From Hirschia baltica ATCC 49814 (GTDB taxonomy: Bacteria > Pseudomonadota > Alphaproteobacteria > Caulobacterales > Hyphomonadaceae), in assembly GCF_000023785.1 (NCBI RefSeq), contig NC_012982.1, positions 2,852,001-2,916,000 of the forward strand: a stretch of 64,000 nt of DNA, written 5' to 3'. How positions within the stretch are numbered: the first letter of the stretch is position 1; each line of letters starts with the position of its first letter. This document shows positions 17,580 to 26,286 of this stretch, in pieces. The position numbers and the translations under genes were made by a program. The notes under the pieces are model-generated. The model saw only the letters and a program-made list of their open reading frames with translations. It was not told the origin of the DNA and searched no databases.

Positions 17580-18631
17580 GAACACTTCTCCCTATACAGG
17601 CCCAACTTTTCTTGAGCCCCTTTGTCAGAATAAATAAATAGGACGAGCTCTGAATCAGCGCGTAGCTGCAGCTCTTTCCACGACGGAATTGTAAAAATAT
17701 CTCTTGGCCCGATCTTGAGGATTTTATCGCCAATTCGAGCTTCACCATGCCCACTAACAACTGTCGCGACACTACCATCAGAAGATTGACGAGTTTTGGT
17801 TTCAAAGCCAGCCGGCAACAACCGTACGTGCGCAGATATAATCGGCATAACAGATCCACCGGTTGCTGGATTTATGAACTCCAGAGCATGCCCGAGATGT
17901 GGATCAATCTCACTTCCTTCAGCAACACCACGTAGGGATTGCATCCAGTCTTGATACGGATAATGGAAAAGAGGTTGATGTACCGGCCTTGTATCTGCGG
18001 CACTTCCACTGAATGGACGCATATTTTTCCCGTAACGTTTTAGCGTATCTCCAGGAGGTTGCGTTTCCTTGTGTGCTTTTTCATCCAACCGCTCAGCAAA
18101 TGCGGCATCAAATGATCGAACAGCGGGAATATCCAAACCATCCAGCCAGATCATATGTTGTTCAGTTTCATTTCCATGGTCATGCCATTGCCAAGAAGGC
18201 GTCAACACCAAATCAAACTGACTCATCACTGCTTTTTCACCGTTTAAAGCAGTAAATGCGCCCTCACCTTCAAGTACAAATCGCAATGCACTTTGTGAAT
18301 GCCGGTGACTAGGTGCAATTTCCCCCGGAAGCACAAGCTGCAAACCAGCATAAAGGCTCGGCACTATCGCAGAACTTCCAGGCATATCTGGGTTTTCAAG
18401 AATGAGGACGCGCCGCTCTGCTTGCTCAGCCGTTATGAGCCCCCCAGCTTCAAGCAGATAATGCCGCATTGAATCAAAGGACCATTTATACACGCGTGCA
18501 GGCGATTGTGGTTCAGGAGTAACGAGGCCTGCGAGCAGCTCCCATAAAGGCAAAAGATGTTCTTGTCCCATCCTTTGATACAATTGCTGCATGCGGGACT
18601 GATTTTCTGCCGTCAGTTTGGAAAGAGACAT
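17576..18631 (-). CDS. Gentisate 1,2-dioxygenase
   Basis: 351-aa bicupin Fe(II) dioxygenase that opens gentisate (2,5-dihydroxybenzoate) to maleylpyruvate. The N-terminal cupin has the metal ligands in PSHRHSQSALRFVLEGEG and the matching TPSWQWHDHGN; MIWLDGLDIP follows, and the second cupin (RLLPAGFETKTRQSSDGSVATVVSGHGEARIG, TIPSWKELQL) has lost the histidines, as is usual in this family. Length agrees with known gentisate dioxygenases. First gene of the catabolic operon, followed by hydrolase and isomerase with 4-bp and 8-bp overlaps; an IclR regulator gene is upstream on the same strand. Confidence 0.93.
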   Translation of the reverse strand: MSLSKLTAENQSRMQQLYQRMGQEHLLPLWELLAGLVTPEPQSPARVYKWSFDSMRHYLLEAGGLITAEQAERRVLILENPDMPGSSAIVPSLYAGLQLVLPGEIAPSHRHSQSALRFVLEGEGAFTALNGEKAVMSQFDLVLTPSWQWHDHGNETEQHMIWLDGLDIPAVRSFDAAFAERLDEKAHKETQPPGDTLKRYGKNMRPFSGSAADTRPVHQPLFHYPYQDWMQSLRGVAEGSEIDPHLGHALEFINPATGGSVMPIISAHVRLLPAGFETKTRQSSDGSVATVVSGHGEARIGDKILKIGPRDIFTIPSWKELQLRADSELVLFIYSDKGAQEKLGLYREKCS

Positions 18632-18724
18632 TTACATTCCACACATAAGTCTTTGAAGCCATCATTATGATCAGCTCTTCAAATTCACTATTGCGGTATG
18701 AATTCCCCAATGTCAAACTCTAAA

Positions 18725-19507
18725 TCAATTCACCCATCCCAATCTCTCACTCACTCTTTTACATGCTGCGCGCAATTCTTCGCCTTCTTCATCCTTCTTA
18801 TAGACGGACGAATCTGGCTGGAGGGACGTTGCAGTCAAAACAGCGCGACCCTGAAGGTCAAATATTGGAAATGCCGTCGCCCTTAAGCCCGGTATCATTG
18901 TTCCATGCACTAAAGAGCACCCATCTTTACGAACACGTTCACGTATTGCTTCAACTTGGGAATGATCCATCTGAGCATCTGCCAATTCATGATATAAAAC
19001 ACCAATCAGCTCTTGCTCCGGCGCAAATGTCAAAAACACATGCCCAGTTGCCGAATACAGCAAAGGCAAAACACTGCCGACAGAAAAAGATGTCATTACA
19101 GCCGGCCGGCCCATATGCCAGCGAATAACAGTTGGTCCTTGTGGCCCAAGAGCTGCTATTTGAACTGTTCTTCCTGTTCGAGCGACAAATTGGCTTATTT
19201 CTGAGTCTGCCTCACGAATTGGGTCGGCCTGCCCTAAAGCCGCCAAACCGATTTTAATGGCACCTGCCCCCAGATCATATCGGCCAGTCGCTTCATTCTG
19301 ATGTGCCATTCCTGACTCAATCAGACTGACGAGATAGCGATGGGTCTGTGAGGGGGCCATTCCGCATTGTTCAGCAACGCGCTTAAGCGTTGCTGGCTCG
19401 CCTATGCTAGCTAAAGCTTCAAGGACTCGGACACCGGTTTCAACGGATTGAATACCACGCCGTTTATCTTGATTATTATTTGATTCTTTTGACATTCGTA
19501 GAAACAT
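18725..19507 (-). CDS. IclR family transcriptional regulator
   Basis: 260 aa. N-terminal winged helix-turn-helix (GIQSVETGVRVLEALASIGEPATLKRVAEQCGMAPSQTHRYLVSL) and a C-terminal effector-binding GAF-like domain (GPTVIRWHMGRPAVMTSFSVGSVLPLLYSATGHVFL ... FPIFDLQGRAVLTATSL). It is likely the activator or repressor of the gentisate operon that begins 93 bp downstream; IclR proteins commonly control aromatic catabolism. The start may be 19507 (ATG with AAAGGA very close) or the ATG four codons further (19495). Confidence 0.9.
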   Translation of the reverse strand: MFLRMSKESNNNQDKRRGIQSVETGVRVLEALASIGEPATLKRVAEQCGMAPSQTHRYLVSLIESGMAHQNEATGRYDLGAGAIKIGLAALGQADPIREADSEISQFVARTGRTVQIAALGPQGPTVIRWHMGRPAVMTSFSVGSVLPLLYSATGHVFLTFAPEQELIGVLYHELADAQMDHSQVEAIRERVRKDGCSLVHGTMIPGLRATAFPIFDLQGRAVLTATSLQPDSSVYKKDEEGEELRAACKRVSERLGWVN

Positions 19508-19588
19508 ATTCCTTTGTTTTGCAAACGTCTATCAAGAATTATCTAATGATCATTTACGCCTCAGAGAATTGACTAACCAACAATAATA

Positions 19589-21283
19589 TCAATATTTTAA
19601 ATGCTCTAGACCACAAAAGGCGTCTACAGGCGAAACACCCTCAAATGCGACCTCTCCAAACAAACGCGGCACCAACTGGCGTTGCACCTCTGCTATGGAA
19701 CAATAAGCATTTATGTAAGTTTGATAATTTGGCGCATCAAACAAATAATATGGCTGCCCAAAAGAAACAATTATTGTAGGAATTTCCTGATTGAATTGCG
19801 CCATCCCATTACGTGGACTACCGTGCAATTTTGCAAAATCCAAATGAATATTGGATACACTTGGCGTGGCTTCCTGACCGATCAAATACACTAAAAGATC
19901 CGCATCTTCAGCCGTGGGGAAATTGTCTTTATCAAATCCTCTTACCTCACACCCTCTTGCAGTTAATTCCGCTTTAAATGGATCGTAATTTCTCTCTGGC
20001 GCTCCCGAAAAAAAGCTCCAACCTTTATCTTCTACAACCACAACTCTCTTTTGCTTGATTGATTTTAAAGGCAATAATTTCGCTGTGTCTTTGACAAGGG
20101 TAATCCCTTTTCCACACGCCTTCTGTGCAATTTTCATGTGCTGATCAGAGCGCAACATACCCTTGGTTTCTTCAAGCACTGGAAGTCTTTCTAGACTCGT
20201 TTTGGTGTGAAGCTGCAATTTGGCTTTCAGCGTCAGCATTCGCCGAACAGCCTCTTCCAACCGCCCTTCTGATAGCTTTCCTGTACGAACGCCATCAAGC
20301 ATAAGTTTCATATCTCCAGCGGGATCTCTGCTGAACAAAAAGGCGTCACATCCATTTTCAATAAAAGCTGGTACTGCTTCTTGTCGGCCCAACCAACTTG
20401 TCACACCGCCCATCACAGTGGCGTCAGATACGATAAGCCCTTGAAAACCCAGCCTTTCACGTAGCAGGACACGATTTAACAGATCAGACACAGATGCCGG
20501 CTGAAATGCACTTCGTCCTGCATCTGGAATCAGAGATCGAATAAAAGATGGGAGCGCAATATGCGCGGACATAATGGTCATGACACCATCATTGATCAGC
20601 GATGAATATATACTCCCAAATGTATCCATCCAATCGTCAAAATTTTGAGGATTTGCTGTCGTTACAAGGTGTTGGTCACGCTCATCATAGCCTTCACCAG
20701 GCCAATGTTTAGCGGTGGCAGCCATGCCGTGCTCCTGTAGGACACGCACATAAACACGCGCCTGCTCTCGCACTTTTTCAACATCACTCCCATAGGAACG
20801 CGTCCCTACCACCGCATTGCGAAACGCAACATTGAGATCAACTACCGGCGTAAACGTCCAATCATACCCCAATGCACGACTTTCAAGAGCAACCAACTTT
20901 GCTAATTCTTCTGTTAATTCAAGGTCATCGCACGCAGCTACCCCTAATTGGTTGGGAATATGCGTTGCGAATGGATAGCTAATCGAACCGCCCTCAATGT
21001 CACCAGTAATAATAGGAGGAACACCTTCGCTTTCATCTAATAACCGCCTTGTTGCACGCAAATGCTGCTCAAGATTATGACAAGGAAAACGGTGAATACC
21101 ACCTGGCGCAATGGCGAGTAAGTCATCACATTCAGCATCTGTATCGTATCGACTTGATAGCACAAATAATTGCGCTATGCGTTCTTCCACACTCAAACTC
21201 GTGAGGGTTTTGTCTACCCATTTTGTGGCTTTAGTATCGAGACTCAGTGGGTTTAGTGTGGGTTTCGTGTTCAATTTCTTCAT
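19589..21283 (-). CDS. Glycoside hydrolase family 3, NagZ-like beta-N-acetylglucosaminidase type
   Basis: 564 aa, apparently cytoplasmic (no signal peptide). A GH3 TIM barrel (RIAQLFVLSSR, GGIHRFPCHNL, ITGDIEGG, FTPVVDLNV) contains KHWPGEGYDERDQH near residue 215, corresponding to the NagZ-type KHFPGHG...DSH loop whose Asp-His pair acts as acid/base; here the pair is kept (DQH) but the middle His is Glu. The nucleophile Asp is in GLIVSDATVMGG. A C-terminal alpha/beta domain is present, unlike short NagZ. Probable substrate: beta-N-acetylhexosaminides such as chitin or peptidoglycan fragments. It follows another GH3 gene by 4 bp, so they form an operon. Confidence 0.83.
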   Translation of the reverse strand: MKKLNTKPTLNPLSLDTKATKWVDKTLTSLSVEERIAQLFVLSSRYDTDAECDDLLAIAPGGIHRFPCHNLEQHLRATRRLLDESEGVPPIITGDIEGGSISYPFATHIPNQLGVAACDDLELTEELAKLVALESRALGYDWTFTPVVDLNVAFRNAVVGTRSYGSDVEKVREQARVYVRVLQEHGMAATAKHWPGEGYDERDQHLVTTANPQNFDDWMDTFGSIYSSLINDGVMTIMSAHIALPSFIRSLIPDAGRSAFQPASVSDLLNRVLLRERLGFQGLIVSDATVMGGVTSWLGRQEAVPAFIENGCDAFLFSRDPAGDMKLMLDGVRTGKLSEGRLEEAVRRMLTLKAKLQLHTKTSLERLPVLEETKGMLRSDQHMKIAQKACGKGITLVKDTAKLLPLKSIKQKRVVVVEDKGWSFFSGAPERNYDPFKAELTARGCEVRGFDKDNFPTAEDADLLVYLIGQEATPSVSNIHLDFAKLHGSPRNGMAQFNQEIPTIIVSFGQPYYLFDAPNYQTYINAYCSIAEVQRQLVPRLFGEVAFEGVSPVDAFCGLEHLKY

Positions 21284-21287
21284 ACCT

Positions 21288-23465
21288 TCATCCGCCCATT
21301 ACTAAAGTGAGCGCATCAGGGTCACCTGCGTAAGATGATACCCTTAATTCCACATTCTCAAGCGCTGGTAATTCTCGCTTTTTCACACTTTCATTCCAAA
21401 GCGCCAAAGCTTCAAAAGAACATGTCACGTCTACAGATTGAGAAGTACCTGCATTCACTTTCACAGGCGCAAACCCCACCAAAATCGACTCATTTGCATG
21501 CTGTCCCGTTAAACGTTTTCCATACACTTGAACGATATGAATACCATCTCGCGAACCGGTATTTTCAACTGCAATTTTAAGGGCCGCTTTTTCTGCGTCC
21601 AATTCTTTGATTGTTGCATTTGAAATGACAAACTCAGTGTAGGATAACCCAAATCCATGCGCATAAGCAGGCTCGTGATTGTTTGCATCAATCAGGCGCT
21701 GACCATATAAACGACCATATTCAATTGCTGTGGCGTCTTTGTCGAAAAATGGCAGATCTTTAGCATTTTGGGCAATAGCATATGGCAAATGACCAGCTGG
21801 ATTCACATCACCGGAAATAATATCAGCCAGTGCATGACCTCCTTCCATACCCGCATACCACATCATCATCAGAGCCGGGACATCATCTCGCCACTCATCC
21901 ATGAGCACAGCACCAGCAGCAATGATGGCCACAATTGTTTTAGGGTTTGCCGCGCTTACTTTTTTAATGATTTCCCGATCAACTTCCCGCAATTCAAGCG
22001 AGGAGCGATCACCACCAACAATTTTCATAGCTGCATCATCCGACAGCTTACTCGCCGCCAACTCAGCCATTTTTTCCTCAAAACCTTCTGGTGGTGGCGG
22101 AAAATTCTTTTTAAATTCAGGGTTTGAGCGCATTTGATTGCCACCAAAAAACTCCCCCTCATCTCTATAATCATATCCAGCCACAATAATGGCCACATCC
22201 GCATTTTTAGCAGCGAGCTCAGCCGCATCTGGATTATCTTCTGAGACCAATTCTATCTGCGCATCTGGATACCGAGCACGTATTCCCGCTTCAGGTGTCA
22301 CATAATAAGGTGGTACGACCCGCGATGATCCGTGATCCCCCATATTCGGAGCATTCGCCAAACGCCCAATCAAAGCTATGCGCTTCACATTAGATGATTC
22401 AATTGGAAGAACTGCTCGCCCTTCTTTATCCTCATTTTTAAGCAGGACCATAGATCGACTGGCAACTTCTCGGGCCAATTGTGCTGCTGCCTTATTGGCG
22501 ATTAAAGCTTCTGGATACCCATCTTCCAAACGTGCTGCATAATGCTTCAACTGTATTTTTAAAATGCGCAGACAGGATTGCTCTACTGTTGACCAATCTG
22601 TCTCACCGCTTTCAATTTGCGTAGCCAGATATTGTGCTCTTTGTTGGATATAAGGTGCCTCAAGGTCCAAACCAGCATTCAGTGACGCCGCGCTATCACG
22701 CAACCCCATGACAAAATCACTGATGACAAAGCCGTCAAACTTCCAAAGCCCCCTTAAAACATCTGTCAGAAGGTAATTATGATGACCTGCCCACTCACCA
22801 TTTATGGCGTTATAGGCGCTCATGACACTATCCACGCCTTCGTCAATTACTTGTTTAAAATGAGGTAGATACACGTCGTGCAAGTCTTCTTGGCTGACGG
22901 AAACATCAACTTCAAAACGTTTATTTTCCATGCTGTTGAGTGCATAGTGTTTCACACATGTCATGGTGTGCTTTTTCACGCCCCGACAAAGGGCTGCGCC
23001 AAAACTTCCTAATTGATAAGGTTCATCCCCATAGGTTTCTTGAACACGTCCCCACGCCGGATGGCGCGCAAGGTTTATACAGATTCCACCAAAGAAATTT
23101 CCGCCGCGCGCCCGAACTTCCTGACCGATAACATCACCAATTTGTTCTTCAAGCTGGACATCCCATGTGGCCCCTCTCGCCATAGCCACAGGAAAAGCCG
23201 TGCCTTCACCAGACACACAACCACGCGGACCATCGACAAAGTGAATTCCCGGAATACCAATTCTATCAATCTGGCCCATAATATAAGGACGAAGATTATA
23301 GCGGGTGGTCATCATTTGCATAATGCCATCATGAAAAGGCAAATCACCGTCCAAAACCCAAAGTCGCTCTTCTTCGGTGAGCAAATCATACAAAAATTTA
23401 GCTTGCTCAGATAGCGATGCTCCCCGCTTGACTTCGTCTACGGCCTGATCAAATGGTTTTGTCAT
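21288..23465 (-). CDS. Glycoside hydrolase family 3 beta-glucosidase-like enzyme
   Basis: 725 aa, three-domain GH3 enzyme: TIM barrel (FVDGPRGC, GGNFFGGICINLARHPAWGRVQETYGDEPYQLG, CVKHYALNSMENKRF with the substrate-binding KH), nucleophile Asp in GFVISDFVMGLRD near 265, alpha/beta sandwich (GRLANAPNMGDHGSSRV) and a C-terminal fibronectin-type III-like domain (ISNATIKELDAEKAALKIAVENTG). No signal peptide. The ATG at 23465 has AGGAGAG 8 nt upstream and is preferred over the start ten codons earlier. Forms an operon with the NagZ-like gene. Likely acts on beta-glucosides or xylosides imported as oligosaccharides. Confidence 0.88.
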   Translation of the reverse strand: MTKPFDQAVDEVKRGASLSEQAKFLYDLLTEEERLWVLDGDLPFHDGIMQMMTTRYNLRPYIMGQIDRIGIPGIHFVDGPRGCVSGEGTAFPVAMARGATWDVQLEEQIGDVIGQEVRARGGNFFGGICINLARHPAWGRVQETYGDEPYQLGSFGAALCRGVKKHTMTCVKHYALNSMENKRFEVDVSVSQEDLHDVYLPHFKQVIDEGVDSVMSAYNAINGEWAGHHNYLLTDVLRGLWKFDGFVISDFVMGLRDSAASLNAGLDLEAPYIQQRAQYLATQIESGETDWSTVEQSCLRILKIQLKHYAARLEDGYPEALIANKAAAQLAREVASRSMVLLKNEDKEGRAVLPIESSNVKRIALIGRLANAPNMGDHGSSRVVPPYYVTPEAGIRARYPDAQIELVSEDNPDAAELAAKNADVAIIVAGYDYRDEGEFFGGNQMRSNPEFKKNFPPPPEGFEEKMAELAASKLSDDAAMKIVGGDRSSLELREVDREIIKKVSAANPKTIVAIIAAGAVLMDEWRDDVPALMMMWYAGMEGGHALADIISGDVNPAGHLPYAIAQNAKDLPFFDKDATAIEYGRLYGQRLIDANNHEPAYAHGFGLSYTEFVISNATIKELDAEKAALKIAVENTGSRDGIHIVQVYGKRLTGQHANESILVGFAPVKVNAGTSQSVDVTCSFEALALWNESVKKRELPALENVELRVSSYAGDPDALTLVMGG

Positions 23466-23788
23466 CGCTGCATCTCTCCTATTATATGTCATCATGCACA
23501 GCTTCGGCTATGCTACCAATTCAACCCATTTATTTCACAATGGGGAATTAATGTCATATATGGATATATCGCTATAATCAATTTAGAATAAAGACAAGAT
23601 TTAGGAGCACGAGCTGCTGCAAGACAAAAGCTCTTTATATCTACCTTATAGTCATGACAGCCGCGTACGAAGAAAGCTCACTAAAAAATACACTCACAGC
23701 TTTTAAATTCAGCACATTATATTTCTAGATCATTTAAAGGTATGCTCGTCCAATTACCGATTGAATGAAGCTAACCTGCCAGAGCAGA
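23466..23788. other. Intergenic region upstream of the GH3 operon
   Basis: About 320 bp between the GH3 operon start and the end of the DUF218-like gene. Carries the GH3 ribosome-binding site (23474-23480); otherwise no gene, hairpin or recognisable operator. Confidence 0.35.
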
Positions 23789-24409
23789 CTATGGTCGAAC
23801 CTTTGCAACGACACGGCGATGCAACGTTTCGGGTAAAAATGAAACTATCCAAGCAATCGCTTCATAATGGGCTTGTAGCCATATCGCGTGGTACCCACCC
23901 GTTTCAACGCATGAATAGCTATGCTCTATGCCTTTCCAATCCACTCTGTTTTTTAATGATTTCACACGAACCAAATGCATGCATTCGCTAATATAGGTGA
24001 CAGATTGCGCCTTCATGTCCTCAATAGAACTCGCAGCACCTTTAAGACTAGTTACCGTGTCATTGGAGGTTCTGTCTGCCGAAACTAGCGAATTTGGCAC
24101 ACCCAGCATTGTTGCTTTTATTGCCATATCCACCGCCCCAATTCTGCCCTGCAAAGGACGCATACCTCCAACTGTTTTCAAGTGATTTATATCGCCAGAC
24201 AAGACCATGCCAACGGACTTTGCCATCCGCCTATTTAGCAAAGACTTGTTTTCGGTATGAAAAACAATTCCGACATCTGTAGAGCCCTGAAAACTATCAT
24301 CTACAGATTGCGCAGAGACGTAAAAAACTGCGACTCCGATAACGTCTAGCAACAGCAAAAATATCACAAGCTTTATTACAGTTTTCAACGTCTCATCCAT
24401 CCAATACAT
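23789..24409 (-). CDS. YdcF/DUF218-like membrane-anchored protein
   Basis: 206 aa. One N-terminal transmembrane helix (VIKLVIFLLLLDVIGVAVFYV) and a domain whose pattern resembles DUF218/YdcF: VGIVFHTENK, RRMAKSVGMVLSGD, GVPNSLVSADRTSNDTVTSLKGA, then a helix-rich end. YdcF-like proteins occur in envelope and polysaccharide clusters and have no firmly known reaction. The next gene on the same strand upstream encodes the sugar transferase of exopolysaccharide synthesis, which agrees with an envelope role. Similarity is by pattern recognition and is weak in places. Confidence 0.6.
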   Translation of the reverse strand: MYWMDETLKTVIKLVIFLLLLDVIGVAVFYVSAQSVDDSFQGSTDVGIVFHTENKSLLNRRMAKSVGMVLSGDINHLKTVGGMRPLQGRIGAVDMAIKATMLGVPNSLVSADRTSNDTVTSLKGAASSIEDMKAQSVTYISECMHLVRVKSLKNRVDWKGIEHSYSCVETGGYHAIWLQAHYEAIAWIVSFLPETLHRRVVAKVRP

Positions 24410-24539
24410 ACCACTTCAATGGTAATATATCTGATTTCCTCAACATTGAAGAGTAATTTTAACTATAAAATCTTAGTATAAACAACTATTAGACAAACCT
24501 TATGCGCCTTGCCTAATTCCAATAGACGAATGAAGTGTA

Positions 24540-25859
24540 TTACTTTGCACCATTTCCAGTCAAAACGACTTGGAATGTTTTAAAAATTACGAGCACATCA
24601 AGCCAAATGGATAAGTTGCGCACGTAAAAGAAATCATATTGCAGTTTCACATCTGCATCTTCAACACTTGTGACGTGGCCTTGATGAACTTGCGCCCACC
24701 CTGTAATACCCGGGCGCACCAAATGACGGTAACGGTAGAAAGGGATTTTCTCTTCATACCAGCTGGACAAGCGCATGGCTTCAGGACGCGGTCCTATCCA
24801 ACTCATTTCGCCTTTAAGAATATTCAAAATCTGCGGGAGTTCATCAATCCGATTTCCACGGATTTTACGACCAATTTTCGTAATCCGGTCATCATCACTC
24901 TTAGTCATCTCACTATTGCGATTGACCTTAGTGGAGTCTTGCTGACGCATAGACCGGAATTTATAAATCGTAAAAGGCTTACCACCAAACCCCATGCGTG
25001 TTTGTTTAAATATTGCAGGCCCAGGGGATTCCAGACGAATAGCAATCGCCACAACAAGCAAGAGAGGCGATAATAATATCAGAGCCGATAAAGCCAAAAA
25101 CCAATCAACATAAAGTTTTGCCGGCGCATAAAGTGTCGTTGGTGCTAGGGAGCCAAATTTGTTCTCCGCCAAATGATCAACAGGCATACGGCCAGTCAGC
25201 GATTCAATTACCTGTTTGACATGAAATATGGGGCGTCCACGCAATGCATTATCTGCGATATAGCGTTCCCAATCTTCATCCAAACTTTCATTCAAATCGA
25301 CAACCAGAGGCAAATTTCCACGCTCTTCTAGGGATTTAACTTGAACTAAATCAACCCAACCTAATTGTTTGAGCAAGTGCGTACGACCGCCATCTATATA
25401 AGCTAAACGCAATCGCGTGACACGTTTTCTCAACAAAAACAAAACCATAAACCATGATGTTGTCATGCCGAAACTAATGACAAACTGATAGCGACTGTAA
25501 TCCAGCCTTAAGAGAAAAAACATCACAACAATTAGAACATACCCAGCGACAAAGCTTGGGAGAACATACTGAACTTTACGGATACCTGGAAAAGACGTGA
25601 TCTTATAAAAGAACAAAAAACCTAACAAAAATGCCAGAGTGGTTCCAAGAAGAGAATTATCATAGCTCGCAACCTGATCCGCAAACTGCTCCCAACGCCC
25701 CCTCATGAGAGCGGGAGCCACAACGGCGAGGAAAAGACCTGAAATGAGTTGAAAATGTAAGCGGGTTATGTAACGAACAACGCGCTTCCATATACTCCCC
25801 TTGCCTTTTGTGGAAAATCCATAATTAGCTAATTCTGCAGAAACAATCTCGTTCATCAT
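24540..25859 (-). CDS. Polyprenyl-phosphate sugar phosphotransferase (exopolysaccharide priming enzyme)
   Basis: 439-aa member of the PHPT/WcaJ-ExoY family. Four N-terminal transmembrane helices, a soluble CoA-binding-like middle part, and the C-terminal bacterial sugar transferase domain: LYVDWFLALSALILLSPLLLVVAIAIRLESPGPAIFKQTRMG, FTIYKFRSMR, GNRIDELPQILNILKGEMSWIGPRPE, RPGITGWAQV. It transfers a hexose-1-phosphate to undecaprenyl phosphate to start repeat-unit synthesis at the inner membrane. The divergent neighbour makes GDP-mannose, so both probably serve one exopolysaccharide; the other glycosyltransferases are not in this window. Confidence 0.92.
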   Translation of the reverse strand: MMNEIVSAELANYGFSTKGKGSIWKRVVRYITRLHFQLISGLFLAVVAPALMRGRWEQFADQVASYDNSLLGTTLAFLLGFLFFYKITSFPGIRKVQYVLPSFVAGYVLIVVMFFLLRLDYSRYQFVISFGMTTSWFMVLFLLRKRVTRLRLAYIDGGRTHLLKQLGWVDLVQVKSLEERGNLPLVVDLNESLDEDWERYIADNALRGRPIFHVKQVIESLTGRMPVDHLAENKFGSLAPTTLYAPAKLYVDWFLALSALILLSPLLLVVAIAIRLESPGPAIFKQTRMGFGGKPFTIYKFRSMRQQDSTKVNRNSEMTKSDDDRITKIGRKIRGNRIDELPQILNILKGEMSWIGPRPEAMRLSSWYEEKIPFYRYRHLVRPGITGWAQVHQGHVTSVEDADVKLQYDFFYVRNLSIWLDVLVIFKTFQVVLTGNGAK

Positions 25860-26286
25860 CTAAAAAGACAAGCAATAATCTGCTTTATCTTCCCCCAACA
25901 TAATTATCTCAAAATATTAAAATATAAGAATTTAACCCAAAATTCTATGTATCGTTGAATTAGAATACAGCAAGAACCTCGCCAAACCAAGTAATGATTT
26001 ATTAATCATTGAATTTTGGCACCTATGCGGACCAAATTGCAAATGAACAAAGTCGCTAATGCTCATTCTAATTTACTAAAAACCGTGAAGATACAAGGTT
26101 AAAATCATTTCAAAAGAATTAGCTTATCCAAGTTTAGGGATATGCATTTTAACAATTTGGCAAATACGTTTTGCCTTGATGTTTTATCTTTTAGCGCGAA
26201 CGGGACTCTTCATTTTGTAGAAACCTGTTGAAATTTGTGCCTATTTGCACCAAGAGGGTCATGTTCAAACATGGGTGGGATCAGAA
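25860..26286. promoter_or_regulatory. Divergent intergenic region with a small dyad
   Basis: About 427 AT-rich bp between the sugar transferase and the GDP-mannose pyrophosphorylase genes. It contains an exact dyad AATGATT-TATT-AATCATT (25993-26010), which could be an operator controlling both genes. No other structure was recognised. Confidence 0.4.
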
